Assembly (NCBI RefSeq): GCF_021134715.1
Contig: NC_060025.1
Span: forward strand, 6,882,001-6,946,000
DNA: 64,000 nt
Origin: Daphnia pulex
Lineage: Eukaryota > Arthropoda > Branchiopoda > Diplostraca > Daphniidae
Reading direction: 5' to 3'
The translations under genes were made by a program, and so were the position numbers. Below, piece after piece: positions 54,424-64,000 of the stretch; within the stretch, counting starts at the first letter, position 1, and every line of letters starts with the position of its first letter. The notes below the pieces were generated by a model, which had not been told where the DNA came from, ran no database searches, and saw only the letters and a program-made list of their open reading frames with translations.

Positions 54424-56129
54424 ATGGACGACCTGACAGCTACATTTTCGCGGTCGCAATACGCGTTCAAGAAATTAACGCACGGGAGAGATCTTTTATC
54501 GAGTTGGACAGTTTTCAAAGTGTGCGAGTTAGTTACGAATATTAGTTTACGAGGTAATATGGCTCTACGTTTCGCCATGAATTATCCTTATGTGTGTCTG
54601 TTATTCCAGGTATTTTGCTTGTTAAGTTTTTAATGGACGAAGGGTTTCTTCCTGGGGAACGGAAATGCCCAGTTTCTAATTGTGGCCACCCTATGCGACT
54701 CCATCAGTCATCGGCTTACCCTGACGGTTGTTATTGGTATTGCGGGCACGTCAACAAAAAAAAAACAAGAGAAGGTGAAAAAAAACCTTAGTGTTCGGAC
54801 TGGAACTTGGTTTTCCCAATCTCGCCTTTATCTTGTAGAAATAGTAAGTCTAATCACGTTTCATGGCAAATTATACCTACTAATCGGTTTTTTCTTTGCC
54901 GATCTAGATTGCATGTACATTTTTTTGGTGGCGCGGCACACCACCTGATCAAATCATCGAAGATCTACAAATTAACAACAGGGAAACCATTGCTCATTGG
55001 AACAGGAAGAGTAGGGAAATAGCCGTTATCATGTGTTTTGTTCTTTCCGAGCCTATTGGCGGGCCTGGCTCTGTTGTCGAGATCGATGAATCGATGTTTG
55101 GCAAACGTGAGTTATTTCACTTTAACTTCGACCTTCATTAAAGTTAACTACTTAAACTTTTTTTCTCGCAGGCAAATATAACAGAGGAAAGATGAGGAAG
55201 GGTGTCTGGGTTTTCGGGGGAGCGGAACGTGGGTCCAATAGGTGTTTTTTAGTTCCGGTAAAAAACCGGAAGGCGTCCACTCTGAAACCTATCATTAAGC
55301 ATTTTATTCTGCCCGACACGCTTATTTTATCAGATTGCTGGATGGCTTACAGCAAGTTGAAGTAAGGGAGGTTAAAATATTTTTTTTTTTTGTTATCTAT
55401 ATTTTAATTACAGTCTACGAACACCAAACTGTAAATCACTCCCGATTTTACAAAGACCCAGTTACCGGCGTGCACACGAATACAGTAGAAGGTATGTGGG
55501 CTCACGCTAAACGGGATTTTATTAAGGGAGGACGACCAAAACGACACATGTACGGTTACCTGGCTACTTTTATGCTGAAACGGAAGCTGGCTGGCGAGCC
55601 AGGTAAAACGTTCGTCGATTTTATCAAGATGGCTCACGACTGTGTCAAAGTTGGATACCCGGAAGGCGACCACCACCTCCATATTCCAGAGGCCCACCCT
55701 GAACTTGATGATTCATCAGGCTCTGAACCAGATGACGACATCGATGACTTCCGGGAGTTGCTGATGGAGTGGGTAGGTGGAGAAGAAGATATCTTCACCT
55801 TCCCGGATACCTTCTCTTTAGCCGAACGCCGCCAGATCCACAACATCTGTGATCAGCTCAAGCTCGTTCACAAGAGCACCGGCGAACAGGGCCACGTTAA
55901 CAAACCAACAAAGGTGCGTGCAAGTTAAATTTTACACCAATTTATATTATATTCATTTTCTATATAGACCAAGAAACCAGTGGATGCAAACATTCCCATA
56001 AATGCTATGGTAATGGGCTACGTAGCTAAGGCGTTTGGAGATATGCCGGAAATAGCTTTCAATCTCATGCGACCAGACTTGACAAAGAATGCCACACGGC
56101 CCTTACATGTTTGCTCCTTATCTTCCTAA
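54424..56129 (+). pseudogene. ISXO2/IS1595-type (Merlin-like) DDE transposase gene, frame-broken
   Basis: Predicted exons are 54424-54553, 54610-54843, 54908-55106, 55172-55361, 55414-55913 and 55968-56129. A Cys/His zinc ribbon (CPVSNCGHPMRLH ... CYWYCGH) precedes the catalytic core: VVEIDESMFGKRKYNRGKMR (first Asp), LILSDCWMAYSKL (second Asp) and HTNTVEGMWAHAKRDFI (third, N-x-x-E type). This is the IS1595/ISXO2-like order used by Merlin elements. Two breaks exist. A ten-A run at 54756-54765 carries one base too many for the frame that continues KVKKNLSVRTGTWF. The 55361/55414 junction does not keep frame with canonical sites. An acidic C-terminal extension is added. It may be a dead transposase, a host gene with assembly errors, or a partly domesticated copy. 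Confidence 0.7.
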
Positions 56130-56233
56130 TTCTGCAAATATTTGTTGGAGGTTTTGTCTACTTCATTGACGTTACTAAGGAGCAACATACCCTCAAGTAC
56201 AAAGTCTTGTCAAACTTGATGAATTTTTTTGAA

Positions 56234-56275
56234 CCTAACCTAACCTAACTTAACCTAACCTAACCTAACCTAACT
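56234..56275. repeat. Interstitial (CCTAA)n telomere-type repeat
   Basis: About eight CCTAA units, one of them CTTAA, run without a gap. TTAGG/CCTAA is the arthropod telomere repeat, so this is an interstitial telomeric sequence or a simple expansion. Confidence 0.8.
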
Positions 56276-56723
56276 TTTAACTAAACTGGACAAAACCTAA
56301 TCAATCTTTTTCTTTTCAGATTAATTTGAAGGAGAAAGGTGATCTGAAAGAGGAAAAAGATTCAACGAAGAAAGAAGACCCAATCCAACCAATCAAAGTG
56401 AATTCTGCGATGAATTACGTCAACTTGGCGCAGATCACAGATGTGTTTCGTGCAGTTTTTCCAGTTGTGTTGTGCAGAATATCTACCAGAACTCTGATGC
56501 AAGAGGGTCATCGTTACTACCTGGAATGAATTGTCAACATTTGAATGTTTGTCACTCTACGTACAATTTGTCCTAAAATTCATTTGTAAACTTTAAACCA
56601 CTTTGGTCTCTCTACGTGCAGTTTGTCCTAAACTTGTCTACGTAATACAAATTTTTGAACATAGCAGTATAAACTGGACTCAACACAGCAACACAAATTA
56701 TTTTTATTTAAAATTTTTAATTA
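56276..56723. other. Unresolved spacer
   Basis: An ORF at 56326-56529 starts after a CAG acceptor-like site and is Lys/Glu-rich, then reads NSAMNYVNLAQITDVF. No family is recognised. It could be a further exon of the upstream transposase gene, or chance. Confidence 0.35.
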
Positions 56724-57830
56724 TCAATAAATATGCATATATATAAAATTAGAATTCATGTAACTGGTGATCTGTTCTGTTTTCTTTTGGCTCCGATGTG
56801 CTACCATCAAAGTTAATTGTAAGTTGTAGGTAGCCAATGCTTCTTTGTAAAGTTGGTCTCCGTCAACCAAAACAGCCATGTGTTTGAGTGCCTGATCTTT
56901 CAATGATTCTTCTATAATAATCGATAGTATCATTAGAAGTAAAACTGTGTGAATAAAAATCTACTCAATAAAACATTAAAAATTACCCGCGAGGACTTGG
57001 ACCCTCTTTAAGGCTGTGTCAACCATTCCTTGTTTGATGTATGAAGTTACTACTGGAAGAAGGTATTTCTGGCTGTCTGATTCAAACAAAACCTAAGAAA
57101 TCAATAATAAAATTAATGGTGATGCAATGCGTAATTAATAAGTGTAAAAAGTTTGCAATACCTCTCTAAGTTTATTACAAATTCTGTCGACTTTTTCTTC
57201 ATCCTTCGGCGCAGATTTCTCTTCACAATGATTTTGGTACATTGTTGTAGTAAAATCTTTGTTCCTGAGAGGAAAAATGAAATTTATCTGGTTCTTCATC
57301 AAATAGAATTTGAATAAAGGTAAATACTGTAGTTTTCCTAGAAGGAGGTTGAGATTTGCAACATCGACGCAGCTAACTTGCTCGACAAACTGTGATCAAT
57401 GTTCCAGAAATGCTCTGGGATTATGATCGTATAAAAGATTCAAATTTATGCGTTGCTTCATCATCAAGTCAAACGCAGCAGCAAACGATTTCCTGAAATT
57501 TAAAGTTGTTTTAGTTTTACTCATAAAAGCTAGCGCATTTTGATATTACCCATCAATTAGGGATTTCATGATGTTTGAAGACAAAGCTCGAGGGTGAATG
57601 GCTTCCAAGTTACCTCGTGGCATAATAGTAAAATCTTCGTTCCTGCGAGGAAAAATGAAATTTATCAGATTTGTCATCAAATAAAATTTGAATATTGAAT
57701 GATATATATTTACATATTGAAGGAATGAATCGACAGTTTTCCCATAAACCACATTGCTTAAATGAATCCACCGCCAGATTGTAGAGCCGATCCGGTAGAG
57801 AGAAAGAAAAATCACCTCAGATTTCAATTG
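56724..57830 (-). pseudogene. ELP1: Rearranged fragment of Elongator subunit ELP1
   Basis: Minus-strand pieces match the central region of ELP1 (IKAP), the scaffold of the Elongator tRNA-modifying complex: MPRGNLEAIHPRAL (57600), RINLNLLYDHNPRAF (57430), EDFTTTMYQ-like DFTTTMYQN (57250), KLREVLFESDSQKYLLPVVT (57180), and LVDGDQLYKEALATYN (56870). No beginning or end of ELP1 is present, so it is a partial copy. A segment of intron plus the exon start NEDFT occurs twice, at about 57245-57320 and 57625-57700, and the upstream copy is fused directly to MPRGNLE, which normally has different neighbours. That marks an internal duplication or rearrangement. Confidence 0.75.
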
Positions 57831-60719
57831 CGATCGTGAAGAACAGATGACGCTACGTTAGTGCTACGTTGCCGTCTAGCACGAGATAAAACAGCCGGTT
57901 GCCGGTTTTGCTTTCTTTATCACATGTCACAAGATTTTTAAAAATTATTAGTATTATTTAAAGAACAATTTTATAATAATTTTATTATAATGCATTGTAC
58001 AATAAAATTGTGAAATTAATAAAAAATTTCAGTGGTGCCGGACAGAAAACCAAATACTATCGTCTGCTGTTTCACTTTGACACACTTCTTGTTGATTGTT
58101 GACAAAACAGTCAAAACTATTTGTTTATCTCCATATTTTACTGTCTACAGTTTTCCAACCAATAAAGTTCAAATCTTTTTCCCCTGTATTCCTGCTGAAC
58201 CTGGTAAGACATTTGTAATGCAACTTTCATCAAATTAATTAGTCTGGTATTTATTAGTTTCCCATTTCTACATATTTCACTGTTAGTTCATTTACATAGT
58301 TCATTGTAGTTAGCTGACGTGTACGTTGTTCAATGGATTTTAACCAGTGAAACTTTTTTTTATGGAATGTATGTGCAGTCAATAACTTTATTTGACTTGT
58401 GACATTTTTTGCATCCATTCGCTAACAACACTACTGTGTTTTACATAATTCGACTACCATAATTTATATGTTGCCTGCAAACATCAGATTGAGAATTCCC
58501 TTTCGTTGTCACAACTTTCCTTTTTGGGGAGATTATTATTTTGCATGTTGCACAGCTGAAAACCAATGAGGTTATGACTAACCATATTTATTTCAGTGAA
58601 TTATTGATCAAAAGTCCCCCCCCCTCCCTTTTAATTTGAAAATGGTATACCCAACCATGGGTGTCCTAGTTTAAGTCCAAACTGAAGGACTCTGATGGGT
58701 CTCATACGATAGAACGAACATCTGCGGAGGGACTATAGAGACTAGGATGCCAACTAACCGTGTTTAACAATCAAACAAGAGAGTTTTACTTTGAAAAGTC
58801 AGTTGACTGTGCATCAAGCCCTTATTAGAGAAAACTCGATCAATCTCCCTTCGAACAAAAAGTTTGAGATTCCTGTGAGCTGTTTCGAGCGCTGTTGAGA
58901 GACTCGGTTGAAATCCATCTCTGACAGCAGAGAGTTTAGAAAATGAAATGCTGAAGTTTACACCGCGCGCCCGTTCAGGTGATGGTGCAAACGCCGTGGC
59001 AACACACAATTATGTGCCAACCTTCGTGAACTGAGCTTTATTTATTTGTTCTGCACTTTCTCTGCATGACAAGGAAATTCGATACTTTTGACGATGTACA
59101 AAAGCGAAAGAAATCCACCGTCTATCTTCACAGTGGGTTCATTCCTTGAATCTCTTTTCTATTCCCTTAAATAACATTTCAAGGGTTTCATTTAAACAAA
59201 GTAGAGAGAATTGGGCAAGCTTTGCGTTTTCAAGAAGGAAGCAGTAAACATTTTTAATTCGGTCCGTTCGGATGCGTTTATCTCGGCCGTCGGCGAGAAC
59301 ATAAATTGTTGTTTTAGAGGCAACACTTGATTCAGAAAAATAGCCATATCCTTCTCACTCTGCGGAGGAGCAAAGAGGAACAGCCCATCAGGCGAAAGAA
59401 AAGAAGGCGTCCCCTCAGATATATGGTTAAAAGAAAGTGGCCATATAGAGGGACTATGTAGTTGGAGAAATGGGGAAGAAGAAAAAGAAAAAAGGATTCA
59501 TCTGTCTTGTCATACAGTGGACATGAGCCGAGGCTGGCTTTAATGGCCGAGGCGGACTCGCAACTTGCTCAGTTGCTCTTGTGACAGAATGGAAAGCAAA
59601 GCGACCATATCCCGCATCTCCCGCGTCCATCCATCTTGCAGCGAGTCCGCGTGTCTGCTGCTCTGATGGAGTGGATGGTGGTCTTCCTGCGTCGTGGTCA
59701 AATCAATAAAAAAGAATCGGAGAAGAAGAAGAAGATGAAAGCGAAAAGAGCGCAACAGAATTGATGTAGGAGGAGAGAGAAGAGATTTGGTTGTTTTCCC
59801 GTTTCCTTCCGTCCTCTGATTCAGCCGTCCATCAGTAGACAATTGTCAACGGACCAACCGTCACTCGCTCCTTGGGGGTCAATCTTGACAAAAGACTAGC
59901 CAGGATTGTTGCTGAAATATTTAATCCCGCGGCAGAGCGGTATGGTACCGCAGCGCTTTCGTTTATTTATTTAGACTTTTTGTTTTTTTAGTTTTCATCC
60001 GCCGGACAGGACGTATAGGCATTTTATAGACAGACAGCCCCAAAAGAGAGTGGGGTTCGAAAGAGAATGGACTTGTTCTCATTCAATTTGGCCGTTTTTT
60101 TTCTACAAGGCTCTCGGGGATGGCCGGTGTAACAAGACCATTTATTTCCGTCGCCAATTCCGCCGTTATCTCAAGAGGGAGAAAGCGAGCGAGAGGAGAT
60201 TAAGTGCACCCGAGTTTGTTTTTCGACAGAAAGACACACTATGAGGGCGCGCTCTCTGTGCGCCAGTTATATAATTGGTTTATTTAGATCCATGTTCTTC
60301 TGCTTTCGCCGAGAGTTTTTGACGTGTTTGTTTAGCCTCCGTCTATATAAGTAACGTTACATCCCCCCGTCTCTCGTCTCTGATGCGCGCCATGATTGAT
60401 GGCGTCTTTTCTTTGATATCATTCAAGTTTGTTTTTTTGTTTTTATTTACTTTTGTTTGTTTTTTCTTTTGTTTTGCACGATCCAAAGTTTTGCTCCGCA
60501 CCGTTTTGCATCGTCTCTCCTTGCGCGTTATATCGCCTCCTCCCCTTCCTTGTGTGTACGTATATCTTTCCGCCCTGGAGAGCGCATGTGCCTCATCCCT
60601 GCCGCAGTGTGTCTACATTAAATTTGGACTGCCGAGATGTGTACCAGCGCTATCGCCTGTTAGTCCTGGTAGATGTTGGGCCGACAGTTGATCGGATTCC
60701 AGACGGGGCTGTATAAGAA
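57831..60719. other. Long region without a recognised gene
   Basis: Only short ORFs without motifs occur. A T-rich and pyrimidine-rich area lies around 60420-60480. The right end must contain the promoter and 5' UTR of the glucosyltransferase gene at 60720. No RNA gene was recognised. Confidence 0.45.
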
Positions 60720-63467
60720 ATGATGGACACCTGGTTCGGTTAGTAAATATAGTGTCGCATAATCTACCACCCCCTATGTGTACATGTATGTGCATATATA
60801 TCTTTTGTCGTTTCTATTCCCGTTTGGGTTTTCTCTAAATGTCTTGAAATGGAAATGTGTGTCGTTTTGATTTTCTTTAGGTGTCTTGTTATGTCTTTTG
60901 CTGGCGTCCGGGTCGGTGGCGGAGGCTGTCAGAGCCGATCAGATAGTGCTGGTGATATTGAGAGGAGTGACGGGACCGCCCGTGTCGGAATTGCGTCGTG
61001 AAATCACCCGCCAGTTTGATGACTCGGGCCCTGCTGTCGAGCCGTTTATTCACGTCATCCCCGGTGACTTGGACGTCAAAGGAGAGTGGACCCTTCTGCC
61101 TCTTTTTCCAAAGTAAAGACGAGCCACGTGTTAGTCTCTCACCAGTCTAAAGAAACATTTGCATTTTATCTCTCCTACTTTTCTAAAAAAAAAAAGAAGA
61201 AAAAATTAATTTAATTCTTTGTTCCCCATCCAGGATAGTGGAGCTGCATCCGAATGCGACTTGGTTAATTATCGTGCAGGAGTCTACCCGAATCAATTGG
61301 TCCGAATTGGTCGATTTGACGCAGGGCTTCGATCCCGACAAAGTAATTGGTTCTTGTGCGTGCACTGTTCTTGAATAACAAAAAAGAAAGAAATGAAGGC
61401 AATTACTGGTCCCGATCCATCGATCCATAAGTCTAATCTAGCGGCAAAAACTCCCATTTCTTTTCTTTCTTCTTTGACTTATTATAAATTCAATAAATTG
61501 CCTTTTTTATTTCGTTTCTTCCGTCACGTCGCCGGAATATGTCATTAGTTTACGCCCATCCGCTGAACCCCGGCGACGGATCGATTCCGTGTGCAGTTGT
61601 TTCCCCCCGTTTTTATAATGAAATTCGGCTTAACAGCTTTTCTTATTCGATTTTGGCTTTGATCAGGAATGGTTCATCGGTCGCCAATTGTACGACAGGG
61701 AGCCGACAATCGTCCACCATTTTGCGTTTCATCACGATCCGTCAGCATTCAAATATCCGCTCGCTGAGGCCGGCATCATTCTCTCTTGGCCAACTGTCAA
61801 AAGGTATAGGATATTTCTTATTTTTAGAATGTGACTCAGTCAGGCTCAGCAAAGACGTCAAACTTCTTTTTTTTTTAAATATAATTCCGGCCGTCGATCC
61901 TTTTATATTATAACTCTTTTTTATTTTTTCTTAATTTCCCCCCTGGCGTTTCAGGGTTCAATCCAGGATAACTCGCCAACAGCTGCCGAGGGACTTCTCC
62001 ATCGATGCTCAACACGAGCTGGCCGTCTACTTAATGGACGGTGTCAATATGACTCACTCGCCGGCCTTGTGCCTCCGCCCAGCTCCCAACTGTGCCACTT
62101 GGATTCAGCCCTTTGAGCCCTGCGTAAAAACAAAAAGTTCACTTTTAAAACAATTTGAAATTGCCCGCCACTAACGGAATGGATTCGACCCCGAACTTTA
62201 CTTACTTACTTAGGCGACGGACGTAGATCCTGGCGATTTGTTCTTCGCCGTCAAGACCTGGTCAATGTTCCACGCCGACCGGGTGCCCGTCGTGCAGAGA
62301 ACCTGGGCCCGCCGTGCTCAACGACTCGTCTTCTACAGCGACGTGGCAGGTTGAATTAAAAACAAACTCCCGTGGAATTATTCACGACCTTAAAAGGAAT
62401 GTTTGAATCACACGCACACACAGACGAGAGGATCCCGACAGTGTCGCTGGGCGTTCCCAACGCGGAGAGCGGCCACTGCTTGAAGACGTTGGCCATAATT
62501 GACCACCTGGATGAATGGATTGCCTCCACCTCGGCGGCAGGGCTGGATACCAGTCCCGGCTGGTATGTCATAGCCGATGATGATTCCATAATAGGGTAAG
62601 GTGGTCCAACTTTGTAAGAAAAAGGAAAATGGTTCCTGTTTTAATTTAGTCGATCCTTATCGCCTATTTGGCTCGTTCGTTCATAGGGTTCGAAAGTTGC
62701 AGGAATTCCTGAGCTGCCACGATCCGTCGCAGCCTCTCCTTATCGGCCAAAGGTACGGCTACGCCAGTGGCCATAATTACGGATACGATTACATCACGGG
62801 TAAGTGTGTCTAACCGTATAGGATATCAAAAAACCCGATAGCCGCTCCTTGCCAATGTGTATGTAGTACTGGTGGTGGTGGTGTAGTAGTAGGTAGTAGT
62901 TTATGACCCCATTTCATTCGGACTGCAGGTGGCGGTGGCATGGTGCTGAGTCGACCCGCCGTTCAGTTGATTGCCGGCCGATGCCGGTGTCCCGGACCCG
63001 ATACTCCCGACGATATGTGGCTGGGTGCGTGCGGTGAATCCCTAGGGATTTCCATCGTGCACTTTCCCGGATTCCACCAGGTTTGAATTCATTTAAGCCG
63101 TGCCCAGTTGTTTTGTTTTGTTTTCTTCCTTCATTAAAAGGTTTTTTGTTTTGTTATTTTTTTGATCCAGGCCAGACCGGATGATTACCCGCCGGAATTG
63201 CTGCAGACTCAATTTGTCGTCTCATTCCACAAGCATTGGATGATCGATCCGCTGCAAGTCTACGAAAAATGGTTCGCCGACGAGGACGATTGGTCGATCA
63301 AATCACCTGTGGACGAAGCCGGCAATCAGCAGACGGACTGTTCGGTGATGGATCCGTCACGAAACTGCCACCACGTGAAGCAACAGCCAGCAGCAGCAGC
63401 CGCAGCCCAACTCTTTCAAACCGCCAAGAATTCCGGTTTGAAGGAGAGAATACCTGACGAATTGTGA
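60720..63467 (+). CDS. B3GLCT: Beta-1,3-glucosyltransferase of thrombospondin repeats (B3GLCT)
   Basis: Ten exons (60720-60738, 60881-61112, 61234-61342, 61667-61803, 61955-62123, 62214-62349, 62424-62595, 62687-62799, 62929-63080, 63171-63467) join in frame to 511 residues (human 498). B3GLCT adds glucose to O-fucose on thrombospondin type 1 repeats in the endoplasmic reticulum. A signal peptide ([20 protein letters not shown]) begins exon 1 and is completed in exon 2. The N-terminal half has a Fringe-like pseudo-domain. The catalytic GT31 domain has [32 protein letters not shown] with the DDD metal-binding motif, and [27 protein letters not shown] follows. The protein ends PDEL, a KDEL-like retention signal. 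Confidence 0.93.
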
Positions 63468-64000
63468 CATATCTCTCTTTCTCGCTCTCCTTTTGATTTC
63501 GTGCAATAGCTTTTTTTGGGGTGGTGGTGGTGGTGGATGACGTCATTTTGTCTTTCACAGTGGTGCATCTCTTTCGACTTGACCTTGTGTATTTTCTGTT
63601 GCCAAAACTAAGCCAAAACTAATTCTTCAGATCAGAGAAATGTTTGGGTGGGATTTTGTTTTCCAAACCAGCTAAGAGACTAAAAATGCTTTGAATGCCA
63701 ATTGTGCTGGGGTTTTTTTGCGGGTAAATAATATTCAAATTTGCCTTGTTGCGTCATACGAGAGAAATAATTTTTAAAAAAAAGCTCAGGTTGCAACTCG
63801 CTCGGATGATGTGAATTGACTTTTGGGCTAATAGTTGGCCCGGCATCTTTAGCCGCGTGCCGGATCAAGTTTACCACATTAGAGCCTTTTTCTTTCTTTT
63901 CTTTTCTTTCAACATGTTGCTACTTCTGGTTTAGGTTCACTCTGCCCATGTTTTTATTTTATTTGTGTGTGTTTGTGTGTGTGTGTGTGTGTGCATGTCC
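63468..64000 (+). other. 3' UTR of B3GLCT and right flank
   Basis: No further gene is seen. A GTGGTGGTGGTGG run lies at about 63521-63537. A GT microsatellite occupies the right edge. The ORF on the minus strand at 63680-63877 has no motif. Confidence 0.5.
63964..63993. repeat. (GT)n microsatellite
   Basis: A run of GT dinucleotides with one TTT interruption lies at the right end of the window. Likely polymorphic in length. Confidence 0.85.

Noticed and set aside
60383-60716. Two overlapping Phe- and Leu-rich ORFs upstream of B3GLCT
   Set aside because: They lie in a pyrimidine-rich leader and have no conserved motif; the B3GLCT signal peptide starts at 60720.

Overview
This is a eukaryotic genomic window, most likely from a branchiopod crustacean of the Daphnia type. 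That assignment is inference. Genes are packed closely, introns are mostly 55-90 bp with GT-AG borders, the predicted proteins look like arthropod orthologues, and there is an interstitial block of the arthropod telomere repeat (CCTAA/TTAGG). There are no operons or bacterial signals. Exons were joined by hand. For the intact genes below, the summed exon lengths are multiples of three and give one uninterrupted reading frame.

Layout. 1-1.6 kb: low-coding DNA with small inverted repeats. 1.6-5.6 kb: a decayed Ty3/gypsy gag-pol on the minus strand. 6.4-8.3 kb: a DNA transposon with perfect 99-bp terminal inverted repeats and a 9-bp target duplication, carrying remnants of a Ulp1-like protease and a PHD finger. 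8.9-10.0 kb (+): FUNDC1 mitophagy receptor. 11.3-15.7 kb (-): Yorkie/YAP. 16.8-18.8 kb (-): a DEK_C + SWIB chromatin protein. 20.4-25.2 kb (-): an hsp90 pseudogene interrupted by a 3.1-kb intron-containing piece of an inositol trisphosphate receptor gene. 26.1-26.7 kb (+): BAP18. 26.8-29.6 kb (-): dyskerin. 30.1-31.2 kb (+): 4EHP/eIF4E2. 32.4-34.9 kb (-): a K+-dependent Na+/Ca2+ exchanger (NCKX/SLC24). 38.6-47.2 kb (-): Mediator subunit MED12 in 23 exons. 47.7-48.2 kb (+): CHRAC1-type histone-fold protein. 48.6-49.5 kb (+): MBLAC1. 50.2-52.1 kb (+): ethanolamine-phosphate phospho-lyase. 54.4-56.1 kb (+): an ISXO2/IS1595-type (Merlin-like) transposase gene with frame breaks. 56.7-57.8 kb (-): a rearranged fragment of Elongator subunit ELP1. 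60.7-63.5 kb (+): beta-1,3-glucosyltransferase (B3GLCT).

The conserved genes are housekeeping or signalling genes without a shared pathway, although several act in the nucleus (Yorkie, SWIB protein, BAP18, MED12, CHRAC1, dyskerin). Two head-to-head pairs (dyskerin/4EHP and MED12/CHRAC1) have about 0.5-kb shared promoter regions. BAP18 and dyskerin converge tail-to-tail with 96 bp between stop codons.

The unusual biology is in the mobile and duplicated segments: the nested hsp90/IP3-receptor pseudogene, the Ulp1-PHD transposon, the ELP1 fragment with a duplicated intron-exon junction close to telomere-like repeats, a 204-bp tandem repeat upstream of BAP18, and a related sequence found in two introns of dyskerin that may be a pair of snoRNAs.
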